Assembly: GCA_018127085.1 (NCBI GenBank)
Contig: CM030729.1
Location: 310,001 to 374,000, forward strand
DNA length: 64,000 bases
Direction: 5' to 3'
Source: Pneumocystis sp. 'macacae'
Taxonomy: Eukaryota > Ascomycota > Pneumocystomycetes > Pneumocystales > Pneumocystaceae
The stretch's first letter is position 1; every line of letters starts with the position of its first letter. The position numbers and the translations under genes are program-made. Below, one piece after another: positions 1 through 9,898 of the stretch. The notes beneath the pieces were generated by a model, which saw nothing but the letters and a program-made list of their open reading frames with translations, did no database searches and was not told the DNA's origin.

Positions 1-1034
1 AATTTCTTTTCCATGAGAAAAAACAATAAACACATCTTTATCAACAAACTTAGTTGTAGCAGGATCACTAATAGGATTCGGTATTTCCACATGATTCATA
101 TAAAGATTTCCGCGCAATATTCTCCATAAAATTCTCTCAAATGCAGATATACAGGAACGTGGGATAACTCCAGCAGTAAAACTACAAAACATAATGATTA
201 ATTCATACAATATTCAAAGGAAAAATACTCAAGACTTATTCCCACTGTCCCTGGAATATTCATAAGATTTTGTTCAACATCATTTTCCAATAACGGCATC
301 ATATCAGGATCACTTGATGTAGACATTTTCCGTATATTATAGTTCTATTAAACACATTAAGCCATAGAAGGGAACAAAGCATAGAGTCTATATACCTTTC
401 TAAAAAACTTATCCGTCTCATCAAGTACATGATGCAATTCTATTAATTCTAAATATTGTTTTTCCAATGTTTGATAAGATTCATTTAAACAACGCACACG
501 GTTCTCAAAAAATGAAACTTTTTCATACAATTCATCTGTATGATACAGATTTGATGCTTTGGTTATAGCGTCATTATCACGTGCTGAAGATATCTTAATG
601 TCTGTTTTTTTGATTTCTTTATATAAAAACTCTATATTTTCATTTTTTTAAAAAAATAGGTACAATGCACATATATACATACGTAGTTTTCGTTTTATTT
701 CATCTAATTTCCGTATTTCTTTGACAAATGCTCGTTGAAAAACATTGATATCTACATTTAACTAAAACTTTATCAATTTTTATTAAAAAAAACAACAAAT
801 GATTTTACATCTCGAAAATGGATAATTCCAAGCTCTCCAAGAGCAGAAACAGTCAGCTTTGCCACTTCTACAGGAAAATAAAATTGAATCTAGATATCAT
901 TAATATTTACTAATTTTTTTGTTTTTTTTCGCTTATTACCAAAGATATTTCTTCAGAGCCTAAGATCCAAGATATTAGCTTTATAAATAGCTGAATGAAT
1001 ACTTAAACTTACGATAAAATGTAGAGGATGACAT
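1..1034 (-). CDS. VPH1: V-type proton ATPase subunit a, N-terminal part (cut by window edge)
   Basis: This is subunit a of the V-ATPase membrane sector, which forms the proton half-channels and anchors the stator in vacuole or Golgi membranes. The reading frame starts at the ATG at 1034: M-S-S-S-T-F-Y-R joins after an intron (about 966-1010) to SEEISL. A second intron (about 895-940) leads to 'IQFYFPVEVAKLTVSALGEL', and then LNVDINVFQRAFVKEIRKLDE lies near 715-775. These match the start of the family (RSEEM-x-LxQLYIP, GELG, FRDLN, FQR-x-F). Further exons reach 'LWRILRGNLYMNHVEIPNPI' and an FSHGKEI segment at the left edge, still in the cytosolic N-terminal domain. The membrane part lies outside the window, so VPH1-type and STV1-type cannot be told apart. 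Confidence 0.9.
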
Positions 1035-1171
1035 CTTTTTCTGCCTCTTAAATAAAACTTGATCGTAAAATTGGAATCAGATCGATAGAAAAACGAACGA
1101 TAGATACACGAAATTCAAAAGTATTAAGGGTATCATAAGAATATGTATAAAAAAGAACTACAAATATACAA

Positions 1172-3695
1172 TTATTTTTTATACTTTTTCTTGGATTTAT
1201 GAGGAATGCAAATAGTTCCATTTTGGAGTTCCTGTTTTAAAGTATTATCCATTGTATCAACATGTTTTTGTGAAGAAATGTAAAACATAATATCCCTAAG
1301 GATAGTCAGAAATTGTAACAATATTCTATTTCAAAAATAGATATTATATAGATGCTTACGTTAGTTGATCAGAAAGATCCTGATTTTTTTTTTCCGAATT
1401 CTCTAAATCCAATTTTATTTTACTATTTTGAGAGTTTAAATGCTCAATACGCTGCATCAATTTTGAATTTAATAATTTTTCATCCTTCCATTCTTTTTCC
1501 ATACGTTGTGCTAGCTCAGAAAATTTTTCTACTTTTTTTTCATTAAGGGAATTTAATCTTTTCAAATCTTCTGATTTTTTTTGATGTTGATTTAAATCTT
1601 CTTGTAAATCAAAAAGTTTCTTCATAACGTTAGAAGTTTCTTTTTTTGCTTGTTTTTCTTCTTCTAACGCTTTTTTTGTTTTATCTGCTGCTTCCATGAT
1701 CTTATCTTCATAATAAATCCTTTGGTATTCAAGTTGAGATGTTAAAAGATATGTATATTCCAAGCTTATTGATTCTAATTTATTTTTTAGATCTAACTCA
1801 CTCTGTTCAGATGTTATAGAATCCGCATTTGCATAGTAAGAAGTAGTTGGGAACTCAAGAAGACTCCCATCAACCTTATTTTGAATTAATTGATGTACAT
1901 AACTAGATATTAATAACATTAAAAAATTGCTTGGAAAAATTACCCATCACCTGCATAATCCCATACCCTTTCTGTTTCTATATCCATAGAATAACAATGA
2001 CCAGTATTTGTATAATGTTCATAAGCATGTGCAAGATCATAACGACCACATCCAATATGACCGCAAATTAAACTAATTAAAGTAAAAAAAGAAACTACAA
2101 AAATGAAAAAATAAACCATATCCATAAATTCTTTTGTGCTTTACACGTAAAACATCGACTATCTGTCCTAGTCGTATTTAAAGTATCTTTTTGCTGCGAA
2201 TAACGGCATACAGGACATCTTTTTGTATTAGCATTTAAAAAAAAATAAATTTAAAGAAACATATTCCCTCCCCATTTGCTTAAGCATTGGCAGTGAAAGG
2301 TATGTTGGCATCTAAAAAAATGTTAAATCATTTTTCTTACAAAAAAATGAATATACAATATAGTTAAAAGTCCAGTAACAGATGCATCCATTCGTTCTAA
2401 ACAAACAACGCCTAAATACTATATAAATACAGATATATTATGTAACTAAAAAACATACACGTCGGAAGTTCGCGTAGACGAAGTGTCGGTGGTGGAACAG
2501 GTTTTGTAGATATTGGTACTGTTTGAAAGTTTTCGAAAACATCAAATGCCGGCAAAAATGGATCGCTCGTGTTAGATGAAAATTCTAGCTTTGATCCTTG
2601 CACAGATTCAAAAGAAATATGTTTAATAAACATAGTATGACACTTTTCCGGCTACAAAAAAATCAATTCGACCGATAAATAAGCAAAAACCCGAACCTCT
2701 ATTGTATTAAACGGTTTCCCATTAAAAGCAGTGTAAAAAGCTTTGGCGTCTTTGAAGCGTTTAAATTTAAGTAAAACCATATATCTATTAGGTGCACTTG
2801 TTCTTTTTAGTTATTAGCCTTATAAATAATAAAAAATAGAAACAAGATACGTAAGAAGATCAATCGAATATATATTTTTATTAAAAATCGATTGAACCAT
2901 TTAAAATAACATTATTTTCTTAAACCTTTGCATTTCTGCAAAAGAGGAATCTTACCGAATAAATCTAAAATGACTAACTTGATTTTTGATATCTTCACCC
3001 ACAAATCCCAAAAAATCAAATGTTGTCATATAACTTGGCACTGCAAGCACCGCAACAACCTTATCCTTCGACGACAATTTCTCATTGCTCCATCGTTCAT
3101 CCACTATAGACACTTTTTCTTCATCACAACGATAAATTTGGATTATGCCAAACCCAAAATTCGCAATCCCATGTTTCTGAGAACCCATAATACTCTCACG
3201 TAACGGTATATACTGTGCACGTGATATTTTATGTGTTGATCGCGGTTTAGAGAAAGAAATATCTTTGTCCTTTAACAATTTTTGCAGTTCCTCCTTTTGC
3301 AGTTCTGTTTCTACTGATTGCTCTTTCATCTCTTCCATATCTAACCATTCCACAAGAATGTATTCTATCCGTAAATTCTCGTTTTTCCACGTATTATTTG
3401 TTGGTCGTTGTTTGCCTTTGTTTGAACAAATAGGCTTTATTTCTTCATGAAAAGAGTCGCGTTTTGCACCCCAACTTAATTCTGCTGCTTTTTTGTAGAT
3501 GCTTTGATAATATTCAACGTCACTAGAAGGAAGACGTTCAAAAATAGATGTTTTTGGAGGTTTAGCTGTTTTTTGAATATGATATATAAGATCAGTTGTT
3601 AAAGACACACCGAAAAGTTGTTTGAGAAATATTTCTAATTCTATAGATGCCGTAGGATAAAAGGAAATATTTAAATAATATGTACAGGTGAACAT
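1172..3695 (-). CDS. ETP1: BRAP2/Etp1-type RING and UBP zinc-finger ubiquitin ligase
   Basis: This is the orthologue of human BRAP2 and yeast Etp1, cytosolic RING E3 proteins; BRAP2 links Ras signalling to ubiquitin and Etp1 acts in the ethanol response. Domains in order: an N-terminal RRM-like BRAP2 domain ([20 protein letters not shown] near 3000, [14 protein letters not shown] near 2725), a RING finger ([11 protein letters not shown] near 2260-2300, then CPVCRYSQQ), a UBP-type zinc finger ('[18 protein letters not shown]', near 2010-2070) followed by [14 protein letters not shown], and a long coiled coil rich in E, K and L (1356-1900). The last exon, joined over an intron at about 1297-1356, ends in a Lys-rich tail with stop at 1172-1174. 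At least five introns interrupt the gene. The start at 3695 is the first Met of a long open frame and fits the family length. Confidence 0.92.
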
Positions 3696-3844
3696 CTCAC
3701 CTAAAAAACATCATTTCTGAAGAGTTGATTATTGGTAACGATGACAGTAGATTAAAAAAATCTTATATATATTAAAAGATAAGATGAAAAAATAGAGAAA
3801 CAAAAAATTTAGGTAATATTTAAGGATTTTATTGAATGAAAGTA

Positions 3845-5515
3845 CTATAAAGGTTTTTGTTTATTATTCCATGAGTAAATTGCACTGATTTTATCCATAG
3901 GAATACCTAGAATTGGATGTACTGCTTTAATGTGATCTATAGAAAATACAGTTTGCTCTACTGTTTCTTCGTGGCACCAGTTGAATACATTTTTTCCCAA
4001 TGGTGTATTATGCTCATCATCCAGATACGTAAATACATTTTGAATTACAGAAAGGCCTGCAATACAATAACATGTATGATATTGATCAGGATACCTAGAC
4101 TATATGAATACAAGAAACATGAGAGTACAAACCCTACTTCTCAGGTTTATCTCTGAGTCCACCGTTTTGATATTGACAACATTTCAAGATAAACGCTCGT
4201 AATGCATCTATTTCATTGACAATCAGCATCTAAAGTTCATATTATAGCCTAAAAATATACTCTTTGAAATTAATGGTTCTTTAACATCCTTGACAACTCC
4301 CGAAAGTATTGCCCAACATCCACCAATCCACCAAGTATAACATCCATCGACTAATTTGTTTGTTCTACCAGAAAAACCCCCTTCTATCGTAGATTGTCGA
4401 AATGCCAACCATCGCTGTATCAAGTCAGCAAAAACATGTATTTTCATTAATTTCTCCTTAACAAACCATCAATTTCGGCACATTTAAATACTGTTCAAAC
4501 ATTTTATGTGGCGATCCAATCAAACATAGAGATGCAAGTACGCAAAATGCATATCCACCATGTGCTTCTGATCCAGGAGATCCAGAAAGACCTCCTTCAT
4601 AAGTCTGGCATCTTTTTATGCATTAATTTCACTATCTAGCTGCTATATCTTCTGTCACCTAGAGAGCCATACTGCTGTTCCTTCTATCAATTCTGGAGTC
4701 ATAATATTCAATACAGATGTAACAGAAAACACACAATAAACCGCCCTAAATATATCTTCTTGAATTTGTATATTTTTTTGTATATTACCTACCGTGCATC
4801 TTTCTCCCCTCCTTCATGCATCAAAAATCCTCCATCTGGTTGTTTCAACTGCAGAATCCATCGATAAAGAGCTGTTCTTTTTTACATAAGGACGCATTTA
4901 TCTAACAAGCATGCTTGCCTATTAATACAGTTATATGCTGCATCTCCCCCAACTATACAGAGTGCCATCACTGCTGCATATGTAGACGCCAAATGAGCAA
5001 TCTGACCATGGCCTCCGCCAAAACCGCCTGATTCAAGCTGCATTGCTGTAATAGAGTTTATTGTCCTGTGCAATTAAAGAAAATCCAGAGATTGCATAGG
5101 TATATACAATGCACATATATTACGCATACAACGCACATACGATTGATGTATGGGCAAAAAGACCATGAATATCATCGGCCCATGCATTTTGGTGCATCAT
5201 ACCCGTCTTTCATCTTATCATATGGCATTTATCTTACCTTTCCTTATACGCATCAACCGACTCTCCAAGTAATGCATAAGCACATAGTGTCCAATAGATA
5301 ATCCAAGGCCGAGATGCATCCAATGATAGATACGGCTTGGGTAGGGGCTTTGTAAGAACATTTAGGAGATATGCAACATGAGACGCCAAATGGAGCCGCG
5401 GTTCATGTATATTATCTGACAAGTAACGCAGACACATACACTCCGTCTCAAACTGGACGGCTGCAGTCTCTGTCTGAACGGTGTCAGGAAGAATCAGTGG
5501 ATGTATATTGTGCAT
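3845..5515 (-). CDS. RAM1: Protein farnesyltransferase beta subunit
   Basis: This is the catalytic beta subunit of CaaX farnesyltransferase (Ram1 in budding yeast, Cpp1 in fission yeast), which prenylates Ras and a-factor-like proteins. The alpha-alpha barrel repeats are visible: 'ESGGFGGGHGQIAHLASTYA' (about 4985-5045), QPDGGFLMHEGGE, and 'GGFSGRTNKLVDGCYTWW' (about 4325-4385), which carries the zinc-binding Asp and Cys. The third zinc ligand is the His in YPDQYHTCYCIAGLS, recovered across an intron near 4090-4130. The C-terminus HPILGIPMDKISAIYSWNN ends at 3845. The start at 5515 precedes QTETAAVQFETEC, the usual start of the fold. Introns are numerous; one of about 160 nt (about 5085-5240) carries ATGCATA-type repeats. 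Base composition rises from AT-rich at the 3' end to GC-richer at the 5' end of the gene. Confidence 0.92.
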
Positions 5516-6066
5516 GTTTTATCGCAAAAACGCCTCAATCATAGAAGATATGCAGAGATAAGCCGCACTATATGCGTCTTTTGCTAAACATATGCACCAA
5601 TACTCCCCTCTGTGCAGATGCAGTGAACCATATGCACTGAAGGCAGAACAATGGACATGTTTTAATACTAAGTACTGAGCGTCATGGCGGACCGCCGGTT
5701 GTCCGTCGGTGCAAAAGGTGCCATTGTCTGGATTATGTATGTGCTGGTTAAAGGACGAATGTATGCATAGAAATATACATAGAAAATAAAAATATAGGAA
5801 TGCTGTATTTCCAACAGACATTTAGCAAACATAGTATATGCTATGTACCTACGTCCAGAGACATATGTATACTGTAGCAGTAGATTGACTATTGTATGGT
5901 GCATATTCAATACAAGCAGAACAGATGCAGAAATGCATAGCAAAACCACATTCAGCCCAGCTGCAGTGTCCCAATGTATGAGTGCCATACTTGTTTGAGC
6001 GATGGAGTAGGCCGAAGAAACATGCTAAGAAAAAACACTTTTATACAGCCAAGTCACCTAGAAACG
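5516..6066. other. Intergenic stretch at the left edge of the GC island
   Basis: This lies between the 5' end of the farnesyltransferase gene and the 3' end of the carrier gene. Two minus-strand open frames of about 100 residues are present, but they are rich in His, Tyr and Cys from TATGCA-like DNA and resemble no family I know. I see ATGCATA/TATGTAT microsatellite-like sequence (about 5560-5660 and 5820-5945) and no convincing gene. Confidence 0.5.
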
Positions 6067-7270
6067 TCAAAAATAAGTCTGCTGCCCCAACCAGTCTGGT
6101 TCTACCTGGTCAAAAACGACCAAAAGAATGCCTCCTCCCGGCCCCAAGCGCACAACCTTGGGCAGAAAACCCTTGTACAGTGCACAAAAGCCCTCTTCCT
6201 TGCAGATTGTCCACAGAGAAGAAAGCGCCCAGTTGTATTTTGGGACCCGGCCTGCCACCCTGGGCGTGTTCTGGATCCGCGACTTTGCCACATCAAACGG
6301 CGTGTTCAACACCGTCCCTGCCGTCCCCCCAAGCGTCCCCGCCACAAAACTGCCCAGTTTCTCGTCCGCCTTCCAACCCAGACTGCGCATCTTGTCCTGC
6401 ACCGAAAAAATCACCCCAAAATACCCCGCATTCCACGTCACATGCCTACTCCTGTCAACCACCCCCACATCCCACCCCCATACCGAAACACCGTCGCCTC
6501 CAGCCCATTGTACAGTGCAAGAAAACCCTCCGTCCGGACAATCTTCTTCAGACAGTCAAAGCTGTCCCTGTATTCCGACGCATTCCTCTTGTCCTGCAGC
6601 CTACCACTTACCGCCTGTCCGCCACCCTGAGACATACCTCACCTTGACCAGCTGTCTGCTGTCAAACACACCCCCACTCCTACACTGCAAGCCCTACCTC
6701 GAACGGGACAACAACCACCGATCTTCTCCAAATAAGCCCCCCCAAATCCCCCTCCACACTTACTCTGTAGCCCCCGCCGTTGCCCCCGTGATCAGACTCA
6801 GGCTCTGATCCATCTTTTCCCGCCCAAACACCCTGCAATAAAACTTCCCCCACTCCTCGTTCGCCGAAAACTTCGTTGCCCTCCAAAACATCACCAACCA
6901 CACACTCTCCCCCATACACACCTCTTTGGCGCCTCCATCAGAATAGGCGGCAGAATCCCCCGGTATAGCCGCCCCACCCTAACCCTTTCAGCTCTCTCTC
7001 TATCCGTCTCCCATACCCTTCTGTCCTCACTATGGAAACCATGCTCCTCACCATTCCCCCATGCTCCGACCCCCAGGTGCTCAGCTGCTGCCGCGTTTTC
7101 ACCTCTCGCCGTCAGATTGCCCACCACCATTCTGCATCGTTACCACGTCCAGAGGATACATGACAAGTATCTGCCCCCGTCAGCCCGCCATGCTGCCGCC
7201 GCACTACCTCTGATATCCCCGCTGCTGCTCCCGCAACGAGCGCCGCTGGAAGCGTGCTCTCCGCCCCCAT
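6067..7270 (-). CDS. ODC1: Mitochondrial 2-oxodicarboxylate carrier (SLC25 family)
   Basis: This is an inner-membrane carrier exchanging 2-oxoadipate and 2-oxoglutarate, like yeast Odc1/Odc2 and human SLC25A21. Translation from 7270 gives MGAESTLPAALVAGAAAGISE, the first helix. The three mitochondrial carrier signatures follow: YPLDVV, PFELVKVRLQDK and TPFDVAKSRIQNT. The segment LYRGILPPILMEAPKRATKFSANEEWG and the C-terminal RLGPGGGILLVVFDQV are typical of the oxodicarboxylate subfamily. At least five very short introns (about 38-50 nt, GC-rich) have GT-AG ends; for example about 6447-6487 joins ATVFR to HVTWNAGYFG. The stop is at 6067-6069. The whole gene is GC-rich, unlike genes outside 5.3-10.7 kb. 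It is divergent from ESS2, with 253 bp between them. Confidence 0.9.
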
Positions 7271-7302
7271 GCTCTCCGCGCCCCCACGCCCCCATCTGCC
7301 CC

Positions 7303-7480
7303 ACCCTACCCTATACATATGCACACCCTAACCCTAACCCTATACACACCCTAACCCTGTACGTGTACATATCCCTAGCCCTATACATATACATGCCCTG
7401 CACCTAGCCCTAACCTAGCCCTAACCCTGTGCACCATGCCCAGCCCCTGCCATCTGTCTCCAACCCTAACCCTGCCCTGC
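7303..7480. promoter_or_regulatory. CCCTAA/ACCCTA-rich tract between divergent ODC1 and ESS2
   Basis: The 253-bp gap between the two divergent genes contains ACCCTACCCTA (7303-7313), CACCCTAACCCTAACCCTA (about 7324-7342), CACCCTAACCCTG, CCCTAGCCCTA, CTAGCCCTAACCTAGCCCTAACCC (about 7403-7429) and AACCCTAACCCTG (7462-7474). This equals the common telomere repeat TTAGGG read on the minus strand, interrupted by TATACATA spacers. ACCCTACCCTA is identical to the fission-yeast HomolE promoter element as I know it, and TTAGGG is the target of Tbf1/TRF-type activators in fungi. It may be a bidirectional promoter module or a relic interstitial telomere; the sequence alone does not decide. Confidence 0.7.
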
Positions 7481-7523
7481 TCCTACATCGCTGCATGCTG
7501 CACGCTGCGCCCACTGCAACTGC

Positions 7524-8378
7524 ATGTCCCGCGACCCGCCTCTCCCCCAGACCGCCTCCCCCAGACGCCGCCCTCCGCCCACCCGCCCCGCTGTCCTCGA
7601 CGAGGACGCCTACCAGCAGGCGCTCAGCGACATCATCAAGCGCGACTTCTTCCCCGACCTCCTCGACATGGAGGCAGCCGACCCCGCCCTTTCTCCACAC
7701 ACCCTGTCTCCCGACACTGCACACGTCACCCGCAACCTGTCTCTCGACCAGTTCCTTGCAAAATACACGTCTGAAGACAACGCGTCCTTCGCCGACCTCC
7801 TCGCCCGCCACAACCAGCGCCTCCGCGACGCATACCGCTGGGCCTGGGACGGCAACAAGATCCGCTCTGCCCGCGCCCTCCTCGCCCCCCCACACGCCGA
7901 CCCGCGCCCGTCCGGCCCCGACGCATGGCCATTCAATGTACGCCCCGCTACTCTGCGCCGCTGACAGCAGCCGGTCAATGCGCTTATGTTCCACCCGCAG
8001 ACGGACCACACGCCCCGCAGAGCGCTGCCGCCCGCACAGCACAGGTCGATTGTGCACCAGGCAACACGCGTCCCGCCTGCACAGCCTGTGCGTGCGCCGT
8101 CGCCTGCCGACACCTGTGACGAGCCGCGTGTTGCTGGATGGGGCTTTGTGGACGAGCCGACGCCGCAGCGCGCATTCACGATTGCCGACACACCGCGGCG
8201 CGAGGCGCTGCACCACCGGCTGGCGGACCGCCTCAAGAGCCGTGCACGGAGTGCTGCGCTGAGGAGGGTGGATCTGCGGACAGCGGTGCTTGGCGCAGGC
8301 GGGCGCAGCTCGCTGCGCGCAGAGCTGCGGACGCCGCGCGGGCGCCCGGACGGGGTGCAGACGCCGCGCGCTGTGTAG
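7524..8378 (+). CDS. ESS2: Ess2/DGCR14 (Bis1) family nuclear splicing-associated protein
   Basis: This is the orthologue of human ESS2 (DGCR14) and fission-yeast Bis1, a nuclear protein associated with the C-complex spliceosome. Exon 1 (7524-7937, 138 codons) contains LDEDAYQQALSDIIKRDFFP, the family's opening signature, and then 'LSLDQFLAKYTSEDNASF' and DAYRWAWDGNKI. A 33-nt intron (7938-7970, GT...AG) joins WPFN to PVNALMFHPQT. Exon 2 carries VAGWGFVDEPTPQ, FTIADTPRREALHHRLADR and an Arg/Ala-rich tail, with stop at 8376-8378. That gives 273 residues, shorter than most homologues (400-500), mainly from shorter linkers. Coding DNA is extremely GC-rich; my count of the line 7561-7620 is 46 G or C of 60. 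The composition pushes linkers toward Ala, Arg and Pro while core motifs are kept. Confidence 0.9.
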
Positions 8379-8394
8379 CGCATGCACACGGGAT

Positions 8395-8660
8395 GCGTGC
8401 GCTGTGCGTTGGCACTGGCGCTGCGCACTGTATGCACTGATGCACCGTATGCACTGTATGCACAGTATACATAGTATATGCACAGTATATGCGCGCTGTA
8501 TGCGCAGTATGCATATATAGTGTATGCGGAGTGTATGCGTGTGGATGTATGCGGTGTATGGTGTGCATATGCCGTATGTGCGCTGTATGCACGGCATATG
8601 GGGTGTATGCGCTGTGCACAGTGCACAGCGGGGCGCGCTGCATGTGTGGTGTAATATGCG
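8395..8660. repeat. Degenerate TATGCA/GTATGCAC repeat tract between convergent genes
   Basis: This consists of many variants of GTATGCAC, GTATATGCAC and GTATGCGC with no fixed period, with one strand G/T/A-rich. It lies in the 615-bp gap between the 3' ends of ESS2 and SWI5 (8379-8993). The related words TATATGCA and ATGTATGC recur at 5.09-5.2 kb and at 58.9-59.3 kb. The open frames across it (rich in Cys/Met on one strand, His/Tyr/Thr on the other) are by-products of the repeat. The remainder, 8661-8993, is GC-rich with no gene that I recognise. Confidence 0.75.
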
Positions 8661-8993
8661 TCTATTCATCTAAGTATGCTATGCTGCAAATATGCGTCCG
8701 AACACAGCAGAGTGCGGCCGCAGTGCACAGCGGTGCACAGCAGTCAGATATGCAGCTTTGTCCGCCGCCAGTGGCGCCTCTTTGCATTGCTGTGTTGTCA
8801 GCGGAGTCGGCGGCGGAGCACTTACTATCTGATTGTGTTGCCTGTGCGCAGACGGAACCACTGGGGGATCGGCCGGTTCTGGCGGAGAGCGCGGCAGAGG
8901 ATGAGCTTTTTGCGGAACTTCTTGTGTGATGGCTGTGTGGTCAGCAGAGGACGGCGGGCGGCTGCTTACCATTTGTCGGAGCGGAGGTGCCCG

Positions 8994-9306
8994 CTAGTCG
9001 TCTTTGGAGAGCCCGAAGCGCGCCATCACCTCGACAACGCGGCAGCGCTCGCAGTCGGCAAGCTTGCTGATGAGCGCAAGGGCGGAGTCGCGGAGCTCGT
9101 TGTATGTGTGGAGCAGTGCAATGTGTTTTTTGACGGTGGCGGTGGCGTCCGGGTTTCTGTGTATCAGCAAGCAGCAGCGATGCCTACCTGAGTGAGGCGT
9201 GCAGAGTGGCTGCGCGCACGCAGCGCTCGTCCAGCGCGGCCTGCAGTGCCGCCACCTTTGTCTCAAGCGCCTCCCGCGCTGCATTGTCTGTGTCGGCACG
9301 CGCCAT
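8994..9306 (-). CDS. SWI5: Swi5-family recombination mediator
   Basis: Swi5 with its partner Sfr1 stabilises Rad51 and Dmc1 filaments and acts in recombination repair; in fission yeast it also serves mating-type switching. The start is the ATG at 9304-9306. Exon 1 encodes a short coiled coil (AREALETKVAALQAALDE). A 31-nt intron (9157-9187) splits an Arg codon. Exon 2 gives VKKHIALLHTYNELRDSALA followed by LISKLADCERCRVVEVMARFGL and SKDD at the stop. The HI-x-LLH-x-YNE-x-(K/R)D core and the V-x-(E/D)V-x-x-x-FGL ending are diagnostic of the family. The product is 93 residues, the normal size. It is GC-rich like its neighbours, and its 3' end faces ESS2. Confidence 0.88.
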
Positions 9307-9646
9307 TCTTCGGCTCCTGTCGATCGTGCCGATCTGACAAAGAAATGCTGTCCGCGCGCCTATAAATTCCGCTGCAGCCGACAGAAGTGCAGAGTCGGCA
9401 ATGGTCTCTATTTCTGAAGCAATGAAGCCTTTGTGTGCAGCGCCCCGCATCGAGCTCAGGGGTGCCTCGTCTCGGGGACAGCGGGGGTGGGAAGGCGCGG
9501 TGTCGCACGGGCAGTGTGCAGGGGGGGCGTGCGAGGCGTGTGTGCTGGAGTATGTGGTGCTGCATGGGCAGCACCGGTGTATGTAGGGTGTGGCAGTGTG
9601 GGCATGCCGGGTCAGGTTGGGCGTGCGTGTTGGGTGTGTTGTGTAT

Positions 9647-9800
9647 TAGATGTGTATTGGATATGTTGAGCATCTGTATTAGATGTGTTAGACATGTTAG
9701 ACATGTTAGACATGTTAGACATATGTTAGAGATGTTAGACAAGTGTTAGAGATGTGTTAAATATGTATTGAACATGTGTTAAAGATGTATCAAATGTGTT
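9647..9800. repeat. Short minisatellite, GTTAGACAT unit
   Basis: Four perfect tandem copies of the 9-mer GTTAGACAT run from 9687 to 9722, flanked on both sides by decayed variants (ATGTGTTAG, ATGTTAGAG, GTGTTAAATATGTATT). It sits in the 592-bp gap (9307-9898) between the 5' end of SWI5 and the 3' end of AOS1. The rest of that gap, upstream of SWI5, is G-rich and shows no gene or clear element. Confidence 0.8.
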
Positions 9801-9898
9801 GGCCGTGCTGAAGAGGTACGGGACTGTGTCATAGACATGTTGGATGTGCGTTGGGAGTGCTGCCTGTGCACAGCAGCCGACCGTGGACATGCAGCAAA

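Noticed and set aside
7410..8669. Long minus-strand open frames (419 and 338 residues) and overlapping plus frames in the GC island
   Set aside because: GC-rich DNA has few stop codons. These frames are shadows of ESS2 and of the TATGCA repeats, with compositionally biased products and no family motifs.
9687..9722. CRISPR-like array
   Set aside because: The 9-mer copies are head to tail without spacers, and the genome is eukaryotic. It is a minisatellite.
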